Shown: positions 9,476-20,172 of the stretch, piece after piece
Layout of the letters: the number at the start of each line of letters is the position of its first letter
Numbering within the stretch: the stretch's first letter is position 1
Assembly: GCA_029747585.1 (NCBI GenBank)
Contig: JAPEVF010000619.1
Span: 1-27,406 of the forward strand
Source: Pleurotus djamor
Taxonomy: Eukaryota; Basidiomycota; Agaricomycetes; Agaricales; Pleurotaceae
Length of the DNA: 27,406 nt
Reading direction: 5' to 3'
The notes under the pieces: model-generated
What the model saw: only the letters and a program-made list of their open reading frames with translations
Database searches by the model: none
Told to the model about the DNA's origin: nothing
Made by a program: the position numbers and the translations under genes

Positions 9476-10640
9476 AAGGTTTCTACACACATGAATCCAT
9501 GGTTAGTCCAAGGTACCAAAAAATATAAATTCATCATAATCATAAACTCACCTTTTTCGTAGATTTTGACGCCAAGGACCCTCGATGTCTACCCATCCAC
9601 TGGTTCTTCGTGAACCCCTACGGTCGTTCTTCGCGGTCTATCCGTTTTTTCAACGAATGTTCGGTACGTTGCTCGTTTACTTCCGACTCCAGTCTTCCTC
9701 CCCCTCATCCAGTCGCAGTCAAATTAACGACGTCTGTGTTTTTAGATCAGCGACGGCTCCGTCCACGTCGAAGGCGGCATTTGCTGCTATACGGGGAATA
9801 TCACCGCACGCATGAACGAATGGTTAGCCCACTCAAAAAATATATATTGAACACAAACTCACTTTTCGCAGTTCCCGCCGCCAACAACCCTCACTAGCCT
9901 TCCACCACCCTTTCGCATACGCGCATGCCCGTTCCTCACGGTGTATCCGCCCCCTCAACGCCTTTCCCGTGCTGTATTCGTTACCTCTCCGCTTTCCCCA
10001 CCATCCCTCCTCCTCCGCAGCTCTTCCTATGCACGGCGTCTGTGTTCCCAGATCATTTATGCTCCGTATCGAAGGATTACTGCGCACCCGGTTAGTCCAC
10101 CCCAAAAGTCATTTTCCAAATCAAACTCACTTTTTCGACGCAGAAAACCGTCTGTAACTCGCTTGAAACTGAGGCTACGCTCTCGCAAACTTGTCAGGAC
10201 GTTCTCGTGCACATTGGGAACCTGCTGATATGCTTGGATGTCAAAGCGAAGGAGATACTGCGCATGTCATATATGGTTAGGCCATCCAAAAAGTCATTTA
10301 CGATGCAAACTCACCTTTTCGATCCACAAAGAAGATTATAACTCGCTCACAAGTGAAGGTAGCCTCTCGCCAGCTTGCCAGGACGTACGCCTGCTCCTTG
10401 GGAAGCGGATGATGTGTTAAATGTCGAAGAAATTGCTGCGGTTGGGTGTCGAAGAATCAATGTGCCCGTCAAACAAGGTTAGTGCGCCCAAATCACCGAT
10501 ATCCAACACAAAGTCACCTTTTTGTAGATTTGAACTCGCTAAAATTGGTTACAACACTCTCGAAACCGAAGCTACAGTTGGGCGGATGCTCGGCTGCGGC
10601 ATATGGACTCTGTACTGCGGTCAATTCGAGCGGTGGGCGT
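9431..10640 (+). repeat. Tandem array of duplicated exon-intron units
   Basis: Five related introns start at 9502, 9823, 10091, 10276 and 10478 (61, 49, 53, 56 and 50 bp). They share a GGTTAG(T/C)CCA-like start and an AAACTCAC(C)TTTT end. Flanking exon pieces are also homologous. A 'TVHVE' type exon occurs at 9431-9501 and about 9746-9822. A second type (FDAKDP..., ending near CGGTCTATCCG) occurs at 9563-9660 and 9872-9960. A third type (NSLETEATLS...CQDV) occurs at 10144-10275, 10332-10477 and 10528-10600. Some copies read open with good coding style (for example DGSVHVEGGICCYTGNIT at about 9749), while others carry stops or a weak acceptor (AAG at 10331). I do not recognise the protein. It looks like repeated duplication of an exon plus its intron followed by partial decay. 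Confidence 0.75.
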
Positions 10641-10775
10641 TGTCGGCGAGGTGTCGGTGGTGGGAGGGAGCACGAGAGAGTAGGTGGAGCGAAGGGTAGG
10701 TGGATGGATTGGTGGAGAGGATGCTGGTCGGTGTTCGAGTGGATGGTGGAGGAAGGAAGAGAGGAGATGTCGTTT

Positions 10776-10836
10776 GTATGCGTGAGTGATGTGCCGTTTG
10801 TCGGACGGGCGATGCTAACGTCGATGGTTGTTGCAG
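10776..10836 (+). other. Intron just upstream of the eIF4G-like exon
   Basis: GTATGC donor, TGCTAAC branch site near 10813-10819 and TTGCAG acceptor give a 61 bp intron. It marks the upstream limit of the eIF4G-like exon. The sequence before it (10620-10775) is purine-rich GGTGG/GGAGG DNA that may be a scrambled remnant of the Arg/Gly-rich eIF4G linker or simple sequence. Confidence 0.55.
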
Positions 10837-11651
10837 GTCAAGAGGGGAAGAGAGGAGGCGGTCAAAGAGGGATGAGAGAGAGAGGATGGACGCTTGAAGG
10901 GGCAATCTCGAGTGCGAAGCCAAGGCCAAGAACCGAACCGGGCACAACAAGTGAGCTAGTTGGCAATGTCAAAGGGCCCGTCACGCGCACTAGCTCCAGT
11001 TCAAATATGTTCTCCATGCTAAGCGGGAACCCCGAAGTGGCTATGTCGGAGACCGCTGCCTCCAAGTCCAGCCGACCTCCCAGCCGCAAGGCCAGCATTG
11101 ACCTTTCGCAGTCCGGTGCCCCTGAAGTTCGGGAACGTCGTCGTCTCGCCCTCCTTCCTCGCACCAAGCCTTTGGAAGAAAGTGTCGCCGCTCCAGCGCA
11201 GGAGGAGAGCTCTGATAGCGAGGATGCTGAAGCTGCTCCTGCTATGACGAGTGAAGTTGCCAAGAAGAAGATCGAGGAGGATATCAAGGAGTTCTTCGCC
11301 GTCCGCAACCTGGAAGAGGCTGAGGTCTACTTCTCTGGCCTGCCTTCCGAGCATCATCCTAAGTTGGTGGATAAACTCCTTTCGCACGCTCTCGAGTCGA
11401 AGCAAGCAGATGCCGAGCTCGTTGGTAGTCTCTTCACGCGTGCTTCTTCCAAGGATCTCTGCTCTTCCGCATCCTTTGAAGAAGGATTCATGGGCACCGC
11501 TGAATTCCTGGAGGACATTGCCATCGATGCACCCAAGGCTTGGGATTTGATGGCCATCGTCGTCAAAGGTGCCGTCCTGGATGAGGATGCTCGTGGGCGT
11601 GTCGCTGCGAAGACGGGGGATGCCCCGAAACTCCTCGCACTCCTCTCATAG
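10837..11651 (+). CDS. 5'-truncated eIF4G with intact MA3 domain
   Basis: The frame reads as the C-terminal part of fungal translation initiation factor eIF4G. It has a GW-type linker and a Ser-rich RTSSSSNMFSML motif (about 10980-11020), then SRPPSRKASIDL and LLPRTKPLEES. A complete MA3 domain follows (about 11245-11650), including KKKIEEDIKEFFAVRNLEEA and FLEDIAIDAPKAWDL, and ends in LLALLS as eIF4G does. MA3 domains bind the helicase eIF4A. The MIF4G core and the eIF4E-binding region expected upstream are absent and replaced by the tandem array. A GTATGC...TGCTAAC...TTGCAG intron (10776-10836) precedes the homology. Usable starts are ATG 10873 or ATG 11007. The open frame extends left to 10446, but that part looks unrelated. 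There are no stops or frameshifts in the eIF4G part, so it is either recent or functional as an MA3-only protein. Confidence 0.8.
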
Positions 11652-12190
11652 ATTCTCGGGACGTGTTGTTGCATCTTTCACTTCCCTTGCATATGTATAT
11701 TCGGTCTCCGGTCACCCCACGCTCGTTTCTACAGCATTCCTCATCACCATTTTTCAGTATTGGTTTTCCACCGTTGTTGCACTGCTTTTTATATCATTGA
11801 ACTGTTTGCTTCCTTCCTACATACTGGTACCGTACCATATTGTACTTAGTAACTTGTTTGTGACGCCTTTGTAGAATGGGGCGATTAATCCACCTATATT
11901 ATTCTCGCGTCTGTATCCATTTACGTCTCCTCCGTGAGACGCCATCTTGAATTCGTATTGAGAATTGAGGCGTGTTGATACACGATGCATGGAAGTAGAT
12001 GGTCCAGATTGTGCTGTCTTTCATATATATAAGTTGTTGCCTTTACGTTCGCTCGAAATTTTCCAAGACGTGATTGAGCGGTGCCACCAGCCAGTGCCGA
12101 CGCGAACGTTCGATCGATCGAGGAGGTTTGTGACCAACCGCCCGAACCTCGTTTGTCCTGCACTTCCATTCAACTCCTTTGCCATTGTGG
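11652..12190. promoter_or_regulatory. eIF4G-like 3' region and TRK promoter region
   Basis: No supported gene. The first part is a T-rich 3' flank of the eIF4G-like frame. The second part is probably the TRK promoter, with TATATATAAG at 12024-12033 about 160 bp before the TRK ATG and a CGATCGATCG word at about 12111-12120. The regulatory meaning of these words was not established. Confidence 0.4.
12024..12033 (+). promoter_or_regulatory. TATA-like box of the TRK gene
   Basis: TATATATAAG, about 160 bp upstream of the TRK ATG at 12191, in a reasonable position for a fungal TATA element. The assignment rests on sequence and position alone. Confidence 0.35.
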
Positions 12191-15100
12191 ATGGCGTCCC
12201 AAGGGCTATGGATTGCAGTCAGAGGTCATCTTAACTTTTATCGTATCCACATCCTCGCTTTGTAAGTTCCTTTCGCCACCTGTGTCATTGCTTGTCCTCA
12301 ATAAAAGACCCTTTCTTCAACAGCACCTTTTTGCCTGTAATCTTTTCGGCCATTTTCTATGCGAGCAATGGAAGGAACCACATATCTTACATCGATTCTC
12401 TTTTTGTCTGCGTCAGTGCAATGACGGTGTGCGGGTTGGCCACGATCGACCTGAGCTTGTTGACACCATGGCAGCAAGTTCTTCTGTTCATCCAGATGTG
12501 CTTGGGGAGTCCGGTGAGCGTTCATAGATCTAAAGAAAGACTTCATTTCCCTTATCGATTCTCATGGCAGGTCTTCGTTTCGTGGTTGATTGTGCTGATT
12601 CGGAAGTGAGTCTAAAGATGTTGCCAGGTCGCCCTTAACCTGAGAGTTCACAGGCACTACGTTGCAAAGCATTACTTCCATCTGGTCGCCCAACAACCCC
12701 CAAAGAAGAGGGACGAACCCTTTCGCCGCGCCCCTCCAGCGCCTGAGCGTGGTCGAACCTGGTCGAGTCGTCTAACAACGCTCTTCCAGCGCACGGACAG
12801 TTTGCACCCCGTACCGGAAGATTCCCGCGAAAACAGTCATGAAGAGCCTAGGCGAACCAAGAGCCATGAGAAGGAAAAGAGCCATAAATTACGCCCTGAC
12901 ATGATTCGTAGGGTCGATGACGCGCCGAAACTTGTCAACCCGAGTGGATTGATCACAGAGGGCAGCACAGTATGTCATTATCATATCCTTGATGTCCAGC
13001 CCTCGCATGATTTGCCACCAGGAGCCCGCCCGACAACTTGTCTTTGCTGAGCACCCACCACCTGCGCAGCCCGCTCCTCGGACGGCCCGTTCACCCGCTC
13101 AAAGGACGCAGTATGTCTTTGTCACCTATGTCACACCGCCAGAGGCTCACACACTATCGTTATTTCAGGCCGTCCCGACGCCTATCCGACCCAGGGACAG
13201 CGTCAAAACCCGCTTCCTTGATAAACTGTCAGTTTCACAGCGTCAGCAAAGACAATGTACTGACTAACCGCCCATGATAGTCCCCCGCCACGAAACAATG
13301 GCTCCTCAAACTAATGCCCCTTTTCAACGAACTCTAACCGTCGAATTTGCCCCAAATAGTGGGGCATTTCGCCGACGAGGGCGTCCTGACCGAGCCCCTC
13401 CTCCATCTAACGGGTTTGAGCGGACTCGTACGATAGATCGTTCCTTCAGATCACCAAGCACGAACCGGGGCGAACTGGGCATCGCCGAAGAACGACGTCA
13501 GACTATTGCACTTTCATTGCGAGTTTTTACTCAAGCGTAACTCTGTCTTAGGATCTATCCATAACGGATCAATAGCGCCTGGAATATCTCTCACCACTCA
13601 TCCGACTGTTCATACTGTCCGACAGGCTGCGCTTCCTCCCATCCATCGTGACTTCGGCGGCTTTCCGACTCCCTTTGAACTCTTGTCTCGACTCACGCGC
13701 AAACATCTGCCGGATCTGCACCAGAAGCTAACTAGAACGTTGACCCTCCCTGCTGCTCCAACCTTGGCGACCCAGCGATCCCTCAATGAAGGCAAGAAAC
13801 CCCCGCCGTATCTAGATTTTGATGCCATTGTTGGACGTAATTCCACTTTTTACCTCCTCACTGATGAGCAACTTGAGGAGCTTGGCGGCGTTGAGCTCCA
13901 ATCCCTCAACGCCTTGAGTTGGATCGTTCCACTGGTGAGTACCTATCCTGAGGGTTCCTCGTTATGCTCACTCTCGCGACGTGGTGGAAGTATCATGTAG
14001 GTGTACAATTACTCGGCTTTGTTGTCATCGCTCCGTATATCTCGCAATATCGATGGGCAAATACATTCGTTCCTCCTCAACTTCATAGCCGTCTAGCCGC
14101 GCCATGGTAGACTCACCTTGTTTTTACGTATCATTAATTCTTACACGTCCTAGGTTTGCTTTGTTTCAAGTCGTATCCTCGTACACGAACACTGGCATGT
14201 CCCTCGTGGACCAGTCGATGGTTCCCTTCCAGAAAGCGTACCCCATGATTATCTTCATGGTTTTCTTAATCCTGGCTGGTAATACTGCATTCGTAAGTGA
14301 CCATCCTGGCTTTCCGCCGCGTCGCCTTGACGTGATCTATCCTCTAGCCGATTTTGTCCGTCGCTTTTCCCCTCAGCCATGACCCAGTGCTAACTTCTCC
14401 CAACCCCAATCTAGTCTGCGACTTATGATGTAAGTTATTCACAGACGCACGATCCGACGTTTTGGCTCAATGGATTTCTCGTAGCTGGACAATCTCTCAG
14501 ATCACTCCCAGAGAGTCTACCTTTCAGAAGCCCCTTCGCTTTCTGCTTGATCATCCTCGTCGTTGCTTCATATACCTCTTCCCTTCCCACCAGACTTGGT
14601 TTTTGCTAACAGTGCTCCTCGGTCTAACGTACGTAAATCCTTCGTCCGCCTTTAGACACCTCCAACTAACTTGCGATAGGCTGACTGATTGGTTTTTCTT
14701 CATTGTACTCGATCTGGATAATCCCTCTCAAGCATCCATTCCAATTGGTATCCGCTGCATCGTTGGTCTGTTACAGGCCGTTGCTGTTCGCGCTGCTGGC
14801 TTTGGTATTGTGACGCTCTCCGCTCTGGCCCCTGCCGTCAAGTATGTCATCCCTTTCTTGCGACCGTATGACCTTTTGCTTATGCGCACACCTCAAGGGT
14901 TTTGTATGTGATCATGATGTACATCAGTGTCTACCCCATCGCTATGAGGTAGATATATCTATCCATCACATGTCTACCTTCCCTTATCTGACGTTTCAGT
15001 GTACGATCTACTAATGTTTACGAGGAAAAATCGCTCGGAGTGTACCCTGAAGATGAGGAGGAAGAGGATGAGTTCAACCCCCAAGGTCCAAGGAGTTCTG

Positions 15101-15828
15101 TCTGGGGTCGTTATCTATCAATGCATGCTCGCAAGCAATTGGCCTTCGGTATGTCTGTGTCTATCTCATCCACACCCCTCACTAAGTACGTCCCCCCTAG
15201 ACATGTGGTGGATAGCATCCGCAATCTTTTTGGTCTGCATTGTCGAGGTCAGGTCGTATGCCTCCCTTTGTGTGGATAATCATTCAACATGTCCTTCAGC
15301 GCAGCAATCTTGACAACCCCGAGAACTTTGGATGGTTTAACATCTTCAACGTTGGTACGTCCAAGTCGCGCTATCTTGCGCGAGATATTGTCTCTGACTC
15401 ATTTCTAGTCTTTGAATTGGTCTCTGCTTATGGAACCGTCGGACTCAGCTTGGGGACACCCACCGTGAGTAGGAATATTTCACGCTGTTGAAACCGCTCA
15501 TGACTGGTCCTGTTAGACCAATTCATCCTTTTCGGGCTCTTTCCGTACATTATCCAAGCTTATCGTTTGCGCCGTCATGATTCGTGGACGCCATCGTGGT
15601 CTTCCCGTCGCTATCGACCGCGCTGTTATGCTTAAAAACGATTATGATTCAGAAAACCGACCTCAAGACCAACCACATTTCACTGAAAGCTATGTTCGCT
15701 CTCCATCGCCACTACACGAACTCTCTGACGAAGAAGGACATGAAGTCATTCATACTAATTCGAGTACGGAGGGAGACACGACTGAAGATGCCAGAGACAA
15801 AATTGAACGGACTACGTATGAAGTTTGA
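12191..15828 (+). CDS. TRK1: Trk-type potassium transporter, 20 exons
   Basis: This is a plasma-membrane high-affinity K+ uptake protein of the fungal Trk family. Exons are 12191-12261, 12324-12513, 12571-12605, 12654-12969, 13022-13110, 13169-13227, 13281-13496, 13552-13934, 13991-14106, 14154-14292, 14348-14355, 14415-14429, 14485-14628, 14680-14841, 14898-14948, 15000-15148, 15201-15247, 15300-15354, 15409-15464 and 15517-15828, which join in phase to 870 residues. All four pore-loop filter segments are present: TVCGL (about 58-62), SYTNTGMS (501-508), RAAGFG (631-636) and YGTVGLS (756-762). A long hydrophilic loop (about 100-410) separates the first and second pore units, as usual in fungi. 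The start at 12191 gives the conserved HLNFYRIH motif. Two exons are only 8 and 15 bp and are needed to restore the conserved PIFLRLMIWT. The 13022-13281 exon edges are the least sure. Bases 13596-14082 are duplicated at 1-487. Confidence 0.92.
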
Positions 15829-16801
15829 TGTCCGAGGTTTGCCGCCTCATTCCAACGTGCCTTGATACTTATACCAGCTTTTACTATCCGCTTGCTATCC
15901 ATCGATGATTAATTGATTCCTTGTTACGCCCCCACCTAGACTTTTTACATACTCCTTCTTGGGTTGACTGTCATTTTAGAGTCCTTAGAGAGCACCTTAG
16001 ACTATGCATATTCACGACTTAGTTTTGCCATCTTGCTATTTTTTTCCGTGTACATTAGTTGTCTGTTACTCGTTAGTACTTAGTCTTCGTTTACGTCCGG
16101 CGCTAGAGCCTGCCAACCCTTTCATGACTTCCACCACCATCACTGAGACCGTGTACCCAACTTAAACAACTGTGAGTGTGATGTTCCTCGTCCATTGCCT
16201 ATGATGCACAACCGATGTATCTTCGTATAATTATGGCTTGATGAAAGGGCTTGTGTCGCTTTCAAATGAACCAAACATAAATCTTCTCTCTGAGGCTTTC
16301 CCTGCCGTCTCCATCCATACACATTACTGATTCTTCTTGAACATATAGGCGCACTGCTTTACGCACGGCACATAACTCTAAAGAGCGTGTTTTCGTCATG
16401 GCCTCAGCCCAGATGAGACGAAACAGCATGCCGGCTGGTTGACGGATCAATTGGAATGATGGTGATATAAAGAACATGGCAGGGTTCACTGGAACCGTGC
16501 AGCATAGGCGTGGACATAGGCAAGGCAAGGCTTATAGCGGACTGCAATCACCCAATCAGTGGCATGACTCGGGACCACGATTATTATCTTTGATCGCCAT
16601 AAGCGGCCTCCTCCAGTCACCTAGCCTCGAGGATCGCCCTCGCAGTATACACGAGGTTGGAATTGTCAAAGGGCACGTCACCGACGCACCACTAAACAGG
16701 GCTCTCAGCCACTACAAAACCCTGCTTCGCACAACAACCTCCGTCCATCCCATCTTTCTTCCCATTTTCAGTCCATTCAAAGACATTCTCACAACCATAA
16801 C
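15829..16801. other. Intergenic region between TRK and the orphan gene
   Basis: No supported gene. The first half is T-rich 3' flank of TRK. The last 80 bp before 16802 are CT-rich (TCCATCCCATCTTTCTTCCC) and probably form the leader of the next gene. Frames at 16140-16528 (-) and 16476-16805 (+) show no domain or splice support. Confidence 0.45.
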
Positions 16802-17591
16802 ATGATCGCCCAAATCGTACGTTTGGAGTTATCTCTCATTTCATCCATGCGTTCTTGGAACTTACCACGAATACGGACAGGTACCAGCTGATATGGACCT
16901 CTGTGAAATGCTCATGATGATGAAGCTCGCTGAGCAGCAGCAGAATGTCCAGGTGCGTTGTTTTCATTCATATGTGCTCGCAACATTTGGAATGACAGCC
17001 TATTGGAGAAAGAAAAGCCCTCCAAGTCAGCCAAATATGGTCGGCAATCTGGACGACGTGGATATGTCAGACGATCCCAGTTACCAGGTCAGCCTCCTAC
17101 CTCTTCTCATCTCAGAACATCCCTCTCAACACGTCAAAATCTCAAACAGAGCGACACGGGATCCGAGAGCTCAACGTCAAGCTCTCCCCCCGTCAACGTA
17201 GAATTCTACGGATGTGCTTACCTGCAGGCCGTCCAAGCCCAAATGGACAACTTCCCCGACTCGGGCAAGCAGTACCTCGACACCATCTTCGCGCATCGCG
17301 ACCTCTTCATGTCATCGCCCCACTCTCACGGCGAATGCTCTCGCGGCTTCAGTGATATGGCTTACCTCCTCGAACAACGAGCATGGAAAGAGGAACGCGC
17401 GCCCGATACTGATGCCGTTGCAGCCTTTCGACACGAGGCCTGGACGGTTGCGATGTCTCTGTGAGTTTCGAGCGTTTCTATAGACGTTTGCAGTGTATTC
17501 ATAATACTCTTCCAGGAGGGACGTGTCGTCGAAGGAACTTCTACAAAATCGTCCCAAGAACGGATCGGTTTGTGTGATGGCCCCAATGTGA
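16802..17591 (+). CDS. Orphan protein of about 182 residues, five exons
   Basis: Exons 16802-16816, 16881-16952, 17013-17087, 17150-17460 and 17516-17591 join in phase to 182 residues. The first exon is only 15 bp (MIAQI), and the next adds Met/Gln-rich DMDLCEMLMMMKLAEQQQ. A Ser/Asp-rich low-complexity linker follows (DDVDMSDD...SDTGSESSTSSS). The C-terminal part (about residues 75-180) looks folded and helical, with YGCAYLQAVQAQMDNF, LDTIFAHRDLFMSS, DMAYLLEQRAWKEE and a short tail after the last intron. There are no membrane or signal sequences. I do not recognise the family. The acceptor of exon 3 is uncertain: an alternative at 17009 without the following intron also stays open to the same end. 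Confidence 0.6.
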
Positions 17592-18347
17592 ACGGTCACT
17601 GGATTGAGCGCGGACATGAGCATCTCCTCATATTTCCTTTGTGCACCTTTAATAGCACGTCGATGTACACCGACAGATCACCATAATGTTAGATACCCTC
17701 CATCATATAATGACTTCGTTGCCATGACTTTAGAATTTTTGTTCATCCTCGTTCATGTAACGGGCACTAGAACTTTCCTTCATGAACGTGTCCTCGGTGA
17801 CACTGGGATACATCGAGACTCCGTCAGCGACTTAGGAAGTCTATTGAGTGATGGCTCGCCCTCTTTTACCGCGCACGAACGAAGTTAGAGAACGTCGACA
17901 AGAACATCATATATTGACAATCTACAACATAGTACACATCCCAAAAATAATGTAGAGAAGTACACACATCACGAAGACACCCAAAAACGATGCCTCCATA
18001 AAATAATCGTGAACTCCTCATCGTCCGTTGATTAGGCGGACGAATTACATTTTTCTAGGCGCTTCACCAGAACCGAGACAGGGTGGATGCGTTACTGCAC
18101 TGCCCGGGCAGAAAGAGGCCAACAGAGTAGGAGAAGGAAGCTAGTAAAGGAACACTTATGACGATAGAAAAGAAAAAGGGTGGAATTGCAGGACGTAGTA
18201 TTGACGAGGAAAGGCTGCATTGGTGGAAGGAAAAAATTTCACGACTTTATATCCACATGCTGAACCTTCTAGATTATACATATACAAACAAACCTCCCAG
18301 CTCGAAGCCAAAAGTAACAAGTTAAAACACCACAAGATATCTGATAA
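17592..18347. other. Convergent 3' intergenic region
   Basis: This lies between the tail of the orphan gene (+) and the tail of the Tcp11-type gene (-). A plus-strand frame at 17604-17888 contains a hydrophobic MTLEFLFILVHVTG stretch but has no supporting start context or recognised domain. The remainder is A-rich and shows nothing further. Confidence 0.4.
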
Positions 18348-20172
18348 CTATGATGAAGTCGTATTGATCCAAGTATCCTTGACCCATTCTATACAGCGGA
18401 ATACTCGTGTGCACGCGTCAGCTACAGCTCTAGACAAAACTGGATCCTCAAACCCCCGAATTGGTGCGATCTCGGTGACCCCCGCAGCAGGATGGAGGCC
18501 ACTAGGATCATCAACGACCGACGCATGATCTGGGCTTCTGAAAGCAGCTGACAGCGGTGATGCAGGTGGAATCTGTCGTGCTCGGCCTGTTTGCATGTGA
18601 GCGGGAGCTTGTATCGAATCGCCGCGCCGATGCGGATGAACTGAGTTGCTTGGGTCCTTGGGTATTGCTGTTGTAAGGCCTAAAAGGTGCTTCGCCATGC
18701 TAGCAAGCAGCCGTTTTTGTAGTAGAACAAAAACGGGATCGTTTGGTCGGAGGGTGCGTTGAACAGCATCGCGTAATCGTTTCTCTTCCTCGGGTTCCAA
18801 AGAGGGGAGATGGATCGCAGTGGTTGTTGCGTCTGCTTGGGAGGTGTTGCTCGTCTGTCCTGCAACAGCTAGCGTCCGAGCCCGAACCACTTCATCCTCG
18901 AGGTTTATGGCTTTCGTGGATTCTGTCCCATTGTCGGGCTCGTCTATCTCAGACTTAAGGAGTGACCATACACGTTCCATGAAACCCCCCTCCATCCCTG
19001 TAGGGGGGAGGCGTGTAAGCGAACGGAGAACGGCGGCGATGACTAATGCCTGCAGTAAGTTCTGGAGGTAAAAGAGCGTAGGGGAGGAGAGCAGGAATTG
19101 AGGAGGGAGGTCGTTTGTCTGCGATACCGTCGACGTGAGCTGCGAAGATGAGACGGGGAAGATGGTGGTAGAAGAAGCTGGGCCGGGTAAATTGCATGAG
19201 ATCGGTGCTGTAGACCCCAATGCTTGCACGAGATGAAGGACCCATAGGCCTTCATGCCGTTCATCGTCCGCACCTAGGAGGTCTTTCAAGTAGGGCTGTA
19301 ACGGTCTCTCCATCCATTGGTGCCACAACCTCTGTAGGACGACGTCTCCCTTCGTTGTCTCGATCGTCCAGAGATCGGAAACGAGCCCTCGTTCACGCAC
19401 CTTGGCCTCTCGCACAATCATGACTTTGAGCTGGGGCTCAGATAAAGATCCAATTTTGAACTGATCTAAGTCGGACTTCATGTGCTCAGCTAGCGTTATG
19501 ATGGATTTAACCGAAGTGACAATTAGGTCTGCCAACGGAGTCCATTTAGTGTCCTCTGAGACGAGTTTCTCATGAGGATACGAGGGATTAAATTCGTCTA
19601 TTCGCTGTATAATTTGGAGGACTTCGTCATCTCTAGCAGGTGCGCAGCGTTCCTTCAGGGCAAGAAGAATTTCCTTCAAGAATATGAGAGCGGACTGAAG
19701 CGGCGCCGATGTGGGAGGTATAGGAGACGATAGTGATATTAGAACCCGATGCTTATGCGGTAGAAGCGACGAGAGCGTATTAGCCAAGTCCGAGTAAAGT
19801 AGTTTGAGTCGCGCAAGCTGAGTAGCAGGTTCAGGCGATGACAAAGTCTCCGTTGCCTAAGGTAGCACAGTCAGTCAGATATTCTACGGATATTCACAGG
19901 TTTTTCAAGGATAAAAGCATACTGACTTCGTCCCAGAATGCTTTATGTAGAATTCCTTCAACGGTACGATGAAGATCGGTCTGAGCCTTGCCATCCCTGC
20001 CGCCCATCCGTGCCAGCATGGCTACAAGGGATTTGCCTGGCGGAAGAACAGCATCTGGCTCTACCGCAAGTCTGTGCAGCAAGTAAGTCTGATTGAGAGT
20101 TTCCATGAGCTCCGGTGGAAGATGTCCATTGGAAGCTGGATGCGGCGAGATGGTGGTTGAAGATGAAGTCAT
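18348..20172 (-). CDS. Tcp11-domain protein (Sok1-like)
   Basis: Two exons, 19927-20172 and 18348-19856, are separated by a 70 bp intron (GTCAGT donor, CTTAG acceptor) and join in phase to 584 residues from the ATG at 20172. The region around residues 83-165 carries the signature of the T-complex protein 11 family, notably ALKERCAPARDDEV (about 148-161) following a helical LARLKLLYSDL segment. In budding yeast the member Sok1 is a high-copy suppressor in cAMP-kinase signalling; animal TCP11 is linked to sperm function. Both are family knowledge, and the biochemical activity is unclear. Most of the rest is predicted helical, with a Ser/Thr-rich insertion near residues 310-330 and a low-complexity Pro/Ser-rich stretch before the C-terminus. 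No membrane segment is obvious. Confidence 0.75.

Noticed and set aside
9431..10640. Introner-like elements (mobile introns) as the explanation for the five similar introns
   Set aside because: The exons between them are also homologous, so tandem duplication of exon plus intron explains the pattern more simply; copies elsewhere in the window were not seen.
10446..10836. In-frame extension of the eIF4G frame to 10446, which would make a 401-residue protein
   Set aside because: The extension crosses a good intron (10776-10836) and the last repeat-array exon, and its residues look like a chance reading of purine-rich sequence rather than eIF4G.
1..11651. A complete Helitron or other capture element covering the gene fragments
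   Set aside because: No Rep/helicase, transposase or convincing element termini could be identified by eye; kept only as a hypothesis in the findings.
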